From Billgrantia desiderata (GTDB lineage Bacteria; Pseudomonadota; Gammaproteobacteria; Pseudomonadales; Halomonadaceae), in the NCBI GenBank assembly GCA_011742915.1, contig JAAQTN010000007.1, forward strand, positions 1-64,000: a DNA stretch of 64,000 bases, in the 5' to 3' direction. Position numbers and translations under genes: made by a program. The notes beneath the pieces are model-generated. The model saw only the letters and a program-made list of their open reading frames with translations. It did no database searches and was not told where the DNA came from. Below are positions 7,917-18,757 of this stretch, piece after piece. Numbering within the stretch: the first letter of the stretch is position 1; every line of letters starts with the position of its first letter.

Positions 7917-9001
7917 TGGCAAGAGCGCACCCCCGTAACCGTACCCGTACCTGGCTTCTCGGGCTGGGCCTGCTGGCCGTGGCCCTGCTGGCGCTGAATT
8001 TCTTCGCTCAGGGCGGTCTGCAGTCGCTGAGTCTGCAGTTGGTGGCTTGGCAGCGCGACTTCCACCGCGCCCTGACCATGGCGATCACCAACTTTTCCGG
8101 CACACCTTCGGCGAGTGCCTGGGCGGCGCTGCTGGGGATCAGCTTCGCCTACGGTGTCTTCCATGCAGCCGGCCCGGGGCATGGCAAGGCGGTGCTGACC
8201 ACGTACCTGCTCTCCCAGGGCGGCGCGGTGCGCCGGGCGCTGGGGCTCTCCTTTGCCGCCTCGATGCTGCAGGGAGTGGTGGCCATCAGCCTGGTGGTGG
8301 TGCTGGTGCATGGCCTGGGCTGGGTTACCCGGCAGGCGATGGGCAGCGTGGTGTGGGTCGAGCAGGCCAGCTTCCTGATGGTGGCGCTGTTGGGGGCCTG
8401 GCTATGTTGGCGAGCGATTCGTCAGTTGCGTCGGACGTCGCCGGCAGCAGCAGAGCGCTCTGCCCATGAGCACGACCATTCGCACTCACATGGCCATGGC
8501 CATGGCCACGACCACGACCACGACCACGCACATGACCATGCCCACTGCTGCGGCGGGCATCACCATGTCGATCCCCAGCAGGCCGCCGACTGGCGCACGG
8601 CGCTGGCTACGGTGGTCTCTATCGGCATCCGTCCCTGCAGCGGTGGGGTTCTGCTGCTGGGGGCCGCCAGCCTGCTGGGGCAGTTTGCCGTGGGCGTGGC
8701 GGCGGTCATGGTGATGGCGCTGGGCACGGCGCTGACCGTTTCCGCGCTGGCGTTGGCCAGCGTCTTCGCCCGGGGCTGGGCGGAAAAGCAGCTGGCGAGG
8801 CAGAACGGCCTGCAGCGGGCCAGCCGCCTGCTTGGCTGGGTGGCTCTGGCGGGTGGGCTCGCCATCATATCGTTGGGCATTTCGCTCTCGGCGACCGGCA
8901 TCACCCAGCCGACTGCCGCGCCCATGCTGGGCGATCCGCCGGCCCGCAGCGCGCCGGCGCAGCAGCCGGCCGGGGGAGGGCACCCCTTAGGGGAACGCTG
9001 A
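7907..9001 (+). CDS. NicO-family nickel/cobalt (metal) permease, RcnA-like
   Basis: Inner-membrane metal permease of 364 residues. Helix-forming segments flank a long cytoplasmic or periplasmic His/Asp loop at about residues 186-222 (HEHDHSHSHGHGHGHDHD and further HDHAH repeats, then CCGGHHH). The NicO signatures GVFHAAGPGHGKAVLTTYLL and SIGIRPCSGGVLLL are intact. RcnA-type proteins export Ni/Co; other family members import nickel, and the direction cannot be fixed here. It overlaps the DUF1007 gene by 10 bp and so is translationally coupled. The CATGGC/CACGAC codon repetition in the loop makes a short internal tandem repeat that may vary in length between strains. Confidence 0.88.
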   Translation: MRVVARAHPRNRTRTWLLGLGLLAVALLALNFFAQGGLQSLSLQLVAWQRDFHRALTMAITNFSGTPSASAWAALLGISFAYGVFHAAGPGHGKAVLTTYLLSQGGAVRRALGLSFAASMLQGVVAISLVVVLVHGLGWVTRQAMGSVVWVEQASFLMVALLGAWLCWRAIRQLRRTSPAAAERSAHEHDHSHSHGHGHGHDHDHDHAHDHAHCCGGHHHVDPQQAADWRTALATVVSIGIRPCSGGVLLLGAASLLGQFAVGVAAVMVMALGTALTVSALALASVFARGWAEKQLARQNGLQRASRLLGWVALAGGLAIISLGISLSATGITQPTAAPMLGDPPARSAPAQQPAGGGHPLGER

Positions 9002-9267
9002 ACAAATCGGCGAGCGAGATGAAGCGGCTAGGTTCGTTCCCTACGAACCAACGCACTTCCCACATCCCTGTGGGTCGCAAGGCGCACGGAGCACAGTACC
9101 GAGCGAAGCGACAAACAGCCGTAGGCTGGCCCCGAAGGGGCGAGAAGCCGAAGGCTGCGAGTCAACCGGAGCATATGGGGTATATGTGAGGATTCCGAGC
9201 ACCGCGCAACGCAGTGGTTCGCTCGCGCAGGCAGTTGTGCAGTGTTTCCTTAGGCGGCTGAGCCGTC
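9002..9267. repeat. non-coding cluster of short GC hairpins
   Basis: This 266-bp gap between the NicO and HIT stops shows no gene. It holds a row of small perfect hairpins: 9031-9049 (GGTTCGT/ACGAACC), 9059-9074 (CCCACA/TGTGGG), 9116-9128 (CAGCC/GGCTG), 9129-9141 (GCCCC/GGGGC) and 9146-9156 (AGCC/GGCT), then CGGCT/AGCCG near 9255. Two loops carry TCCC and two are GAA. It looks like an interspersed intergenic repeat or a decayed small mobile element; identity unknown. Confidence 0.55.
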
Positions 9268-9693
9268 TCATAGGCGCGTTTTCAGGCCATCCAACTGGGC
9301 CAGCAGGCGATCGCGCATGCTGGCCAGTTCGTCCAGGTCGTAGGGCTGCGCCTCGCCCTGCCCCCAGACCGGCCCCGGCCAGGCAGCATCGGCCTGCCGG
9401 CGTGCCACCACGTGAACGTGCAACTGGGCGACCACGTTGCCCAGGTTGGCCACGTTGATCTTGTCGGCCCGGGTCATCGCCTTGAGCATGCGCCCCATTT
9501 CGCTGGCCTCATGCCACAGCTGGCGCTGGTCCGCCTCATCCAGATCGAATACCTCGCTCACCCCCTCGCGCCGCGGGATCAGGATCAGCCAGGGGAAGCG
9601 GGTATCGTCCATCAGCCTGAGCTGGCACAGCGGCAGCTCGGCAACCGGATAGCTGTCCCTGACCAGGCGTTCATCCAGCTCCACTGATGACAT
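9268..9693 (-). CDS. HIT domain protein
   Basis: Histidine-triad nucleotide-binding protein of 141 residues, cytoplasmic. The triad QLHVHVVAR near residue 92 is intact and preceded by INVANLGNVVAQ. The N-terminal half (DTRFPWLILIPRREGVSEVFDL) matches the single-domain HIT proteins of proteobacteria that act as nucleoside phosphoramidase or diadenosine hydrolase-type enzymes; the physiological substrate is unknown. The start at 9693 has GGGAG nearby on the minus strand. It faces the NicO operon and is divergent from the small lipoprotein gene at 9827. Confidence 0.9.
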   Translation of the reverse strand: MSSVELDERLVRDSYPVAELPLCQLRLMDDTRFPWLILIPRREGVSEVFDLDEADQRQLWHEASEMGRMLKAMTRADKINVANLGNVVAQLHVHVVARRQADAAWPGPVWGQGEAQPYDLDELASMRDRLLAQLDGLKTRL

Positions 9694-9826
9694 ATCGACT
9701 CTCCCTCATGTTGGCGATAGCCCATCATGGCACAAGCGCGGGGGAGCGTCTGCCAGCCTTGGCGGGCGCTTCGCTGCGTTAGCGGCTAAAGTGAAATGGT
9801 CAGGCCTGACGAACAGGAGAACGACG

Positions 9827-9964
9827 ATGAAACGGACGGTAGCGACTATGCTGGCGTTGCTGCTCGGGCTGTCACTGCTCAGTGGGTGCAACACCATGCG
9901 CGGCATGGGGGAAGACATCGAGGCTGGCGGCGAGGCGATTCAGCGGCAGTCGAATTCATATTAG
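9827..9964 (+). CDS. entericidin-like small lipoprotein (45 aa)
   Basis: Very short gene with a good ribosome site (AGGAG before ATG). The 45-residue product has a Lys/Arg start, a hydrophobic core, and lipobox LLSGC followed by NTMRGMGEDIEAGGEAIQRQ. The pattern C-N-T-x-x-G-x-G-x-D-x-x-x-G-G is the entericidin EcnA/EcnB signature, a family of tiny membrane lipoproteins described as antidote/toxin pairs in enterics. A second member lies at 10062. The sequence cannot say which, if either, is toxic. Confidence 0.8.
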   Translation: MKRTVATMLALLLGLSLLSGCNTMRGMGEDIEAGGEAIQRQSNSY

Positions 9965-10061
9965 CGTTTTTCAAAATGGCAACCGGCTGTTACGCTGACA
10001 AAGGCCATTGCTTCACGGCAAGGAATGGAATTCCCGAAGGTTATTTCAAGGAGATACGACC

Positions 10062-10193
10062 ATGAAGAGAGCGATTGCCTTGGGCTTTGCCCTGCTGATG
10101 ACAGCCGGTGCCCTGGCGGGGTGCAACACCATGGAAGGCGCGGGCCAGGACGTCGAGCGTGGCGGCCAGCACGTGCAGGACGCCGCCCAGTAA
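10062..10193 (+). CDS. entericidin A/B family lipoprotein (43 aa)
   Basis: Second entericidin-like gene, with AAGGAG nine bases before ATG 10062. The product is a signal peptide with lipobox ALAGC, then NTMEGAGQDVERGGQHVQDAAQ. It is a tandem paralogue of the gene at 9827 but has its own upstream spacer of about 100 nt, so separate promoters are possible. In E. coli the two ecn genes are differently regulated (stationary phase). Whether that holds here is unknown. Confidence 0.85.
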   Translation: MKRAIALGFALLMTAGALAGCNTMEGAGQDVERGGQHVQDAAQ

Positions 10194-10295
10194 ACCCCAG
10201 CGGTCCGGCTTGGCAGCATGCGGGCGACCTGGCAGTCTCCTCGTGTGCTGCCTGAATCAATACACCCTCCCCCTCCCTTTTAGTGAGATATTCGC

Positions 10296-10634
10296 ATGGT
10301 TAGCCCATTGCGTTTTTGCCTGGCCTCTTTCAGCGCGTTATTGCTGGCAGGATGTGCGCCTATGTCCAATTCGAATCCATCTCAAACCCATGACCCTGCT
10401 CCCAAGCCGCCCGAGGTCAGCGAGGGAGAGGATGCCTGTGGCGCCCGGCACGTGCAGGACCGCGTCGGTCGGCGCTACGACGAAGCGCTGGGCGAGTCGA
10501 TCCAGCGCGAGAGCGGCGCCGCCACGCTGCGGGTGATCCGCCCGGGACACGCCTATACCATGGAGTTCCGGAGCGACCGCATCAACGTCCACATCGACGA
10601 CAGCGACACCATCACCGATATCGGCTGCGGCTGA
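10296..10634 (+). CDS. I78-type peptidase inhibitor family lipoprotein
   Basis: Small envelope lipoprotein of 112 residues: signal peptide with lipobox LLAGC, a Pro/Ser-rich linker, then a compact C-terminal domain. That domain carries the I78 inhibitor hallmarks: G-x-R-Y-D-E near residue 60, VIRPGHAYTMEFRSDRINV, and a terminal DIGCG whose Cys pairs with the Cys of GEDACG. I78 proteins inhibit serine proteases. Here a periplasmic protective role is inferred from family only. The ribosome site is weak. The gene is convergent with the thioesterase gene. Confidence 0.8.
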   Translation: MVSPLRFCLASFSALLLAGCAPMSNSNPSQTHDPAPKPPEVSEGEDACGARHVQDRVGRRYDEALGESIQRESGAATLRVIRPGHAYTMEFRSDRINVHIDDSDTITDIGCG

Positions 10635-10649
10635 TACGGGCGCGGTCGG

Positions 10650-11168
10650 TCATGCCTGGCCGTGCTCCGCCTGAGCGCGGCGCTCGGCCTCTTCGGCCTG
10701 CTTGCGCAATTTCTTGCGCAGGGCGGCCTTCTCGAAGCGCAGCTTCTGCAGAGGCGTTTCCAGCTTCAGCGGTGGTACCGGCGCCGGCTTGCCGTCGGCG
10801 TCTACCGCGACCATGGTCAGGTAGCAGCTGTTGGTGTGGCGGATCACCTTGTCGCGGATGTTCTCGGCCACCACCTTGATGCCGATCTCCATCGACGAGC
10901 GGCCCACGTGGTTGACGCAGGCCAGGAAGGTGACCAGCTCGCCGACGTGGATCGGCTGCTTGAACAGCACCTGGTCGACCGAGAGCGTCACCACATAGTG
11001 GCCGGAGTAGCGGCTGGCACAGGCGTAGGCCACTTCGTCGAGCTTCTTGAGGATGGCGCCGCCGTGCACCTTGCCGCTGAAGTTGGCCATGTCGGGCGTC
11101 ATCAGCACGGTCATGCTCAGCTCGTGCTGGCCGGGAAGATCCAGGGGAAGGCTGTCGGCGCCTGCCAT
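10650..11168 (-). CDS. acyl-CoA thioesterase, hotdog fold (YciA/ACOT type)
   Basis: Cytoplasmic hotdog thioesterase of 172 residues that hydrolyses acyl-CoA. The motif FSGKVHGGAILKKLDEVAYACASRY contains the conserved His-Gly-Gly and the catalytic Asp of the YciA/ACOT7 family, followed by VGELVTFLACVNHVGRSSMEIGIKV. The C-terminus is a long Lys/Glu/Arg-rich helix (KAALRKKLRKQAEEAERRAQAEHG) that may be a coiled coil. ATG 11168 was preferred over 11174 because GAGG then sits eight bases upstream. The upstream DUF1622 gene ends at 11174, so the two are coupled. Confidence 0.9.
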   Translation of the reverse strand: MAGADSLPLDLPGQHELSMTVLMTPDMANFSGKVHGGAILKKLDEVAYACASRYSGHYVVTLSVDQVLFKQPIHVGELVTFLACVNHVGRSSMEIGIKVVAENIRDKVIRHTNSCYLTMVAVDADGKPAPVPPLKLETPLQKLRFEKAALRKKLRKQAEEAERRAQAEHGQA

Positions 11169-11173
11169 GTGCA

Positions 11174-11566
11174 TTACCTCTCTCGTTCGGGGCTGTCGCG
11201 GCGGCCGCCATCCGCCGCTCCCAGGTAGCGGCTGTCCTGCCACGGCCAGTGGCCCTCCACTTCCACATGCAGGGTAAAGGCGAGGAAGGCGCGGATAAGC
11301 ACGATCACCCCAAGGGTGGCAACCTGCTGACCGGTGTTGGCGATGATCACGGTCTTGATCACGTCGCCGGCAATCAGGAAATCCAGCCCCAGTATGAGCG
11401 CTCGGGCGATACCATGGCGATAGTGCATGAAGGCCCGCTGTTCGTGAAACATACGGTGATGCAGGAAGCGCCAGGAGGTAATGGCGAAACCGCCGACGAT
11501 GATGGCGACTCCCAGCACCTCGATGAACAGCGCAATGGCATCGATGACTTCCAGGAAGGTATCCAT
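11174..11566 (-). CDS. DUF1622 family membrane protein
   Basis: Integral membrane protein of 130 residues with three predicted helices (FIEVLGVAIIVGGFAIT; ALILGLDFLIAGDVIKTVI; ATLGVIVLIRAFLAFTLHVEVEG). The GLDFLIAGDVI core and the IRAFLAF segment are characteristic of DUF1622 proteins; their function is not known. A hydrophilic tail (SRYLGAADGGRRDSPERER) ends where the thioesterase gene begins, so the two genes form one transcript. The ribosome site is weak. Confidence 0.82.
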   Translation of the reverse strand: MDTFLEVIDAIALFIEVLGVAIIVGGFAITSWRFLHHRMFHEQRAFMHYRHGIARALILGLDFLIAGDVIKTVIIANTGQQVATLGVIVLIRAFLAFTLHVEVEGHWPWQDSRYLGAADGGRRDSPERER

Positions 11567-11639
11567 AAGGCTCGCGGCATTGGGAAGTGGCAGCGGACCC
11601 GGGACAGGCCGGGTCCGCGCTACGCATTGTGCGCCTTGC

Positions 11640-12950
11640 TCAGAACCAGGTCAGGCCCACCGAGATAATCACCCCGGTGATCACCAGCTGAATCAGACAA
11701 TAGCCCATGATGTCCTTGGCTTTCAGCCCGGCGATGGCGAGTACCGGCAGCGCCCAGAACGGTTGCAGCAGATTGGTCCAGGCATCGCCCCAGGCCACGG
11801 CCATGGAGACACGGGCGACATCGACACCGAGCGCTTCGGCGGCCGGCAGCATGACCGGCGCCTGCACCGCCCACTGGCCGCCGCCGGAAGGCACGAACAG
11901 GTTGACGATGCCGGCGCTGATGAAGGACCAGAACGGCAGCGAGGTCTCGGTGGCGAACGAGATCAACCCCTGAGACATGGACTCCGCCAACCCCGACTGC
12001 ACCATGATCGCCATGATGCCGGCATAGAAGGGGAACTGAATGACGATGCCAGCGCCGCCCTTGATTGCCTCGTTGAGGCTCTCCAGCAGGCTGCGCGGCG
12101 TGCGGTGTAGCACGATGGCCAGGGACAGGAACATGAAGTTGACGATGTTCAGGTTCAGCCCGCCGCCGCGGAACACGAAATGGTCGAGCAGGAAGATCAC
12201 CCCGGGAATGCCGACCAGCCAGGCCAGGGTGACGCTGTTCTCGAGACGCTCGGCCGGACGGGTGACGCGCACCCGGGCGGCCGGGGCATCGTCGAGCAGT
12301 TTGGGGTCGACGTAGACGCTCTCCTTCTCATCGGGGAGCATGGCCCGGTTGACCAGGGGGATGGCGACGAACAGGCACACCACGATGGCCAGATTGAAGA
12401 AAGCGAAGATGGTCGAGCCGGTACCGATCACGCCGATCTGCTCGGCGGTGAAGTGGCCCTCGGTGGCGATGGTCAGCGGAATGGAGCCGGCCAGCCCGCC
12501 GTGCCACACCACGAAGCCGGAGTAGGCGCTGGCCACCAGCAGGCGATAGTCGACCCGCACCAGGCGGGCCAGCTCCTTGGCGAACAGCGCACCCACCACC
12601 AGGCCGAAGCCCCAGTTGATCCAGCTGGCCACCAGCGACACATAGGTCACCAGCAGGATGGCCCCGCCCGGCCCGTTGGCCAGCGCGGCGAGACGCTGCA
12701 GCAGCTTCTTGACCGGCGGCGAGCTGGCCAGCATGAAGCCGGTGACGAGGATCAGCAGCATCTGCATGGAGAAGGTCAGCAGGTTCCAGAAACCGTCGCC
12801 CCACATGCGCATCACGGCGAGCGGCGTCTGGCGTTCCACGCCGATGGCGGCCGCCGCAGCCACCACCGTCAGCAGCAGAACGAAGATGAAGGGATCCGGC
12901 AGATAGCGGTCGACCAGCCTGACGGCGGGTCTCGAGAGGAATCTGAGCAT
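11640..12950 (-). CDS. short-chain fatty acid transporter, AtoE family
   Basis: Inner-membrane carrier of 436 residues with about 12 helices, similar to AtoE (TIGR00366), which takes up short-chain fatty acids such as acetoacetate or butyrate. Supporting motifs include SWINWGFGLVVGALFAKELAR, GFVVWHGGLAGSIPLTIAT, FVPSGGGQWAVQAPVMLPAA and a C-terminal DAWTNLLQPFWALPVLAIAG. No ato catabolic genes sit beside it, so the substrate is an inference from family. It lies in tandem, 73 nt upstream of the DUF1622/thioesterase pair. The thioesterase may be functionally linked through acyl-CoA metabolism. Confidence 0.9.
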   Translation of the reverse strand: MLRFLSRPAVRLVDRYLPDPFIFVLLLTVVAAAAAIGVERQTPLAVMRMWGDGFWNLLTFSMQMLLILVTGFMLASSPPVKKLLQRLAALANGPGGAILLVTYVSLVASWINWGFGLVVGALFAKELARLVRVDYRLLVASAYSGFVVWHGGLAGSIPLTIATEGHFTAEQIGVIGTGSTIFAFFNLAIVVCLFVAIPLVNRAMLPDEKESVYVDPKLLDDAPAARVRVTRPAERLENSVTLAWLVGIPGVIFLLDHFVFRGGGLNLNIVNFMFLSLAIVLHRTPRSLLESLNEAIKGGAGIVIQFPFYAGIMAIMVQSGLAESMSQGLISFATETSLPFWSFISAGIVNLFVPSGGGQWAVQAPVMLPAAEALGVDVARVSMAVAWGDAWTNLLQPFWALPVLAIAGLKAKDIMGYCLIQLVITGVIISVGLTWF

Positions 12951-13039
12951 GGCAGCGTCGCTTCTTCTGGTTGTCGGGTATGCGTCTGAGAAAAATAGCG
13001 CAAACTCAGCAGCTTGCCCTAATTAAATGGCGGCTCGCC

Positions 13040-14425
13040 TCAACGGCCGATGGCGGCCGGTGGCGCCTCTTCATCGGGACGGTAGCACCACCGGGTGCGC
13101 CGATGGTGCCAATAGTAGCTGACCAGTACCGCCGATCGCACCACGGAGAAGGTGAGGAAGGCCAGCCACAGCGCGTGGTTCTCGTAGCCCGGTGGCGCCA
13201 CTGCGCTCGCTAGCCACCATACCGGCAAATAGCTCGCCAGAGCGATGAAGATGCTGTTGCGCATCTCGCGAATTGCCGTGGCGCCGATGAAGACCCCGTC
13301 GAACAGATAGCTCCACACCGCAATCAGCGGCATGGCCACCATCCACGGCAGATAGGTGCCGGCCGTGGCTCGCACCTCGGGCAGACCGGTCAGCAGCGCG
13401 ATGAGGTAGTGGCCGCCGAGGGCGAAGGCGAGTGCCGCGGTGCCGGCCGTCGCCAGCGAGAACCAGGCGGCGGCCCGCACGGCATGGCCGAACTCGTCCC
13501 AGCGGCGGCGGCCCACGGTGCGCCCGATGGTGGCCTCGGCGGCGTGGGCGAAGCCGTCCAGGGCATAGCTGGTGAGCATGATGAACTGCAGCAGCACGGC
13601 GTTGGCGGCCAGCACGGTGTCGCCCTGTACCGCGCCGCGGGAGGTGAAGAAGGCCATGGCGAACAGCAGGCCCAGGGTGCGTACGAAGAGATTGGCATTG
13701 ACCTGGAACAGCTCGCCATAAGCGGCGAGCCGCAGCAGCCGCTCGCGCATGAAGCGACCTTCCAACTGCTTCAGCTGACGCAGCACCAGCCAGATGCTGA
13801 AGATGAACGCGGTGTAGTCGGCGATCACCGTGGCCCAGGCCACGCCGTCGCTGGTCATGCCCAGCCCCACCACGAACAGCAGGTCCAGCGCGATGTTGAC
13901 GCTGTTGGTGAGCATCAGGATCGCCAACGTCACACGCGAGTTCTGCTGGCCCAGAAACCAGCCGAGTATGGCGTAGTTGGCCAGCACCGCCGGGGCCGAG
14001 AGGATACGGATCTGGGCATATTCGGCGGCGATGTTAGTGGCGATCTCGCTGCCGTCGAGCAGCCACAGCCCCAGCGTTATCAGCGGCTGCGAGAACAGGA
14101 TCAGCAGCGCTCCGATCCCCATGGCCAGTAGCAGCGACTGCCCCAGAAGGTTGCGCACTTCAATGTCGCTCTCGCGGCCCACCGCCTGGGAGGTCAGCCC
14201 GGTGGTGCCCATGCGCAGGAAGCCGAAGCCCCAGAACAGGAAGCTGAACAGGGTGGCACCCAGCGTGACGCCGGCCAGATAGCGCGAGTCCGGCAGGTGG
14301 CCGACCACGGCGGTATCCACCAGGCCCAGCAGCGGCACGGTGATGTTGGAGAGTATGATCGGCCACGCCAGCGTCCAGATTCGCCGCCGCGCCGTCGCGG
14401 GTGTTTCGCTATGCAGGGTCGCCAC
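13040..14425 (-). CDS. MATE family efflux transporter (DinF-like)
   Basis: Sodium- or proton-coupled MATE exporter of 461 residues with about 12 helices in two MatE halves. The opening RRIWTLAWPIILSNITVPLLGLVDTAVVGHL is the standard MATE start, and LYFGFLRMGTTGLTSQAVGR-like spacing follows helix 2. DinF subfamily features include GWFLGQQNSRVTL and VNIALDLLFVVGLGM. It starts at GTG 14425; no ATG is available near the homologous N-terminus. Substrates (drugs, organic cations) are not predictable. It is divergent from the small exported protein gene at 14592. Confidence 0.9.
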   Translation of the reverse strand: MATLHSETPATARRRIWTLAWPIILSNITVPLLGLVDTAVVGHLPDSRYLAGVTLGATLFSFLFWGFGFLRMGTTGLTSQAVGRESDIEVRNLLGQSLLLAMGIGALLILFSQPLITLGLWLLDGSEIATNIAAEYAQIRILSAPAVLANYAILGWFLGQQNSRVTLAILMLTNSVNIALDLLFVVGLGMTSDGVAWATVIADYTAFIFSIWLVLRQLKQLEGRFMRERLLRLAAYGELFQVNANLFVRTLGLLFAMAFFTSRGAVQGDTVLAANAVLLQFIMLTSYALDGFAHAAEATIGRTVGRRRWDEFGHAVRAAAWFSLATAGTAALAFALGGHYLIALLTGLPEVRATAGTYLPWMVAMPLIAVWSYLFDGVFIGATAIREMRNSIFIALASYLPVWWLASAVAPPGYENHALWLAFLTFSVVRSAVLVSYYWHHRRTRWCYRPDEEAPPAAIGR

Positions 14426-14591
14426 CGAACGCTTTCAAGAGAAACGAACCGAGCAGCATGGCCACAGAGGCGGCAGAACGCAACCGTGGTTGGCTACACT
14501 GGAGGCGGGCGTCGGCTGTAGTGACAATGACGTAGAATCCGTTCGAGGCAGCGAGACGTACGGGCAAATCGCACGGGGCAAAGGGGGAAAG

Positions 14592-14921
14592 ATGATACGC
14601 ATGACGAGAATCGTGGCGGCACTGGCTGTGGCCTCTGCGCTGCTGCTTGGCAGCCTGCAGGTGCACGCCCAGCAGCAGCGTATGGAAGCGCGGCCCAGCG
14701 GGGCGGCGATGGTCGCCGATGCATTGATCGCGCGGCCGCTGCTGCTGGTGGCGACCCTCGGTGGAACGGCGCTATTCGTGGTTTCGCTGCCGTTCTCGGC
14801 GATGGGCGGCAACGTCGACCAGGCGGCCGAGGCGCTGGTGAAGACGCCGGCCGAGGCGACCTTCCGCCGCTGCCTGGGCTGTACCTCGATCAACCCGCGC
14901 CCCGCGCAGACGGAGCGCTGA
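14592..14921 (+). CDS. small exported hypothetical protein
   Basis: Product of 109 residues, function not recognised. ATG 14592 has a GGGGG ribosome site. It carries a signal peptide (TRIVAALAVASALLLGSLQVHA), a polar stretch, one further hydrophobic helix (LLLVATLGGTALFVVSLPFSAMGG) and a C-terminal FRRCLGCTSINPR with a CxxC pair. The layout (signal, one membrane helix, then 'GGNVDQAAEALVKTPAEATF') is common in small Pseudomonas/Halomonas envelope proteins. It may sit in the inner membrane. It is convergent with the ferredoxin gene 25 nt away. Confidence 0.7.
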   Translation: MIRMTRIVAALAVASALLLGSLQVHAQQQRMEARPSGAAMVADALIARPLLLVATLGGTALFVVSLPFSAMGGNVDQAAEALVKTPAEATFRRCLGCTSINPRPAQTER

Positions 14922-14946
14922 ACGGGACGCAGCGAGGCTCGGCGGG

Positions 14947-17742
<2,796 letters not shown>

Positions 17743-17873
17743 GCCGCTTTCCTCGTTGTGCTGTTCGTGCGAGTCGGTAATGTAAATATAGGATTGGCGA
17801 TCATAGCACCCGCTTCGGGACGCCGTCATGGGCGTAGCGTGCAAGTTGCGGCCAGCAAAGATAAAACAAACGT

Positions 17874-17902
17874 TTGAAATGCAGCGGTAAACAGGGTATC
17901 CT
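17874..17902 (+). promoter_or_regulatory. putative sigma70 promoter of a short transcript
   Basis: TTGAAA (17874-17879) and TATCCT (17897-17902) with exactly 17 nt between them. Transcription would begin near 17909 and meet the terminator at 17937-17967 after about 60 nt. Confidence 0.45.
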
Positions 17903-17908
17903 GGCTCT

Positions 17909-17967
17909 GCTGTTTGAGTCATACGAGTGGGTATGTGGGCGCTTCCTTGTCGAGGCGCCTTTTTTTT
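17909..17967 (+). ncRNA. candidate small RNA or attenuated leader
   Basis: The interval between a good promoter and a terminator contains no convincing reading frame. The end is a GC stem (GGGCGC...GGCGCC, one mismatch region) followed by eight T. It could be a free small RNA of about 60 nt or a leader that attenuates the methyltransferase gene starting at 18047. No RNA family was recognised. Confidence 0.35.
17937..17967 (+). terminator. intrinsic terminator
   Basis: Stem GGGCGC (17937-17942) with GGCGCC (17954-17959), then an uninterrupted run of eight T (17960-17967). No coding gene on the + strand lies immediately before it. Confidence 0.6.
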
Positions 17968-18046
17968 GCGCCATACCTCGCTTCCTCGCGTGCGCCGACA
18001 TGGCTGCTAGAATGGTCGTTCGTCCGCTACCGATCGATTTTGCCTC

Positions 18047-18757
18047 ATGCATGCCACCTCCCGCCCCATCGCGACCAACCAGAGCGGCCCCCACCGGGAT
18101 GTCGAGAAGCGCGTCGACCGCGCCCTGCGTCATCCGCTGCGCAAGCCCGTGGCCGAGCACACGCGGGCGGCGTTCGAGCGGGCGCGTGAGTGGTATCAGC
18201 GACAAGCCGGGGATGGCCAGCACCCGTTGATTCTCGATGCCGGCTGCGGGGTGGGGGTTTCCACTCGCGAGCTGGCCCGGCAGTTCGACGACCATGTGGT
18301 GATCGGCGTGGATCGCAGTGCCGACCGGCTGTCCCGCGAGCACGGCGAGGTGGGCGACAATGCCCTCCTGGTGCGTGCCGACCTGGTGGACTTCTGGCGT
18401 CTGGCCCTGGCCGCCGGCTGGCAGCCGGTGCGGCACTATCTGCTCTATCCCAACCCCTACCCCAAGTCGGTGCATCTCAAGCAGCGCTGGCATGGGCACC
18501 CTGTGCTGCCGACGATCCTGGCCCTCGGCGGCCGGCTGGAGCTGCGCTCCAACTGGCGCCTCTACGTCGAGGAGTTCGCCCTGGCGCTGACGCGAGCGAC
18601 CGGTACGGCCGCTGCGGTAGAGCCATACGACCCCGGCACTGGGTACCTCACGCCTTTTGAACGAAAATACCACGCCAGCGGTCAGTCACTCTGGCGTCTG
18701 GTCGCCGAGCTGCCCCATGCCCCTGAGCTGGTACCCTGCGATACGGAGAGAAGCTGA
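18047..18757 (+). CDS. TrmB-like tRNA (guanine-N7)-methyltransferase family protein
   Basis: SAM-dependent methyltransferase of 236 residues. The SAM loop LILDAGCGVGVSTRELA is near residue 61, then VIGVDRSADRL, and the TrmB-family signature LLYPNPYPKSVHLKQRWHGHP near residue 136. TrmB normally shows LEIGFGxG and WPKxRHxKRR; here the motifs are variants, so this may be a divergent paralogue of the m7G46 enzyme rather than TrmB itself. The ribosome site before ATG 18047 is weak. Its stop overlaps the start of the SMR pump gene (TGATG), so the two are coupled. Confidence 0.75.
   Translation: MHATSRPIATNQSGPHRDVEKRVDRALRHPLRKPVAEHTRAAFERAREWYQRQAGDGQHPLILDAGCGVGVSTRELARQFDDHVVIGVDRSADRLSREHGEVGDNALLVRADLVDFWRLALAAGWQPVRHYLLYPNPYPKSVHLKQRWHGHPVLPTILALGGRLELRSNWRLYVEEFALALTRATGTAAAVEPYDPGTGYLTPFERKYHASGQSLWRLVAELPHAPELVPCDTERS

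Noticed and set aside
8461-8570. Repetitive CATGGC/CACGAC stretch that looks like a CRISPR or tandem repeat
   Set aside because: It is the codon pattern of the His/Asp loop in the NicO permease; there are no spacers and the frame is intact.
17937-18121. Leader peptide starting MWALPCRG within the terminator region
   Set aside because: It would read through the terminator, has no ribosome site, and shows no codon bias of interest.
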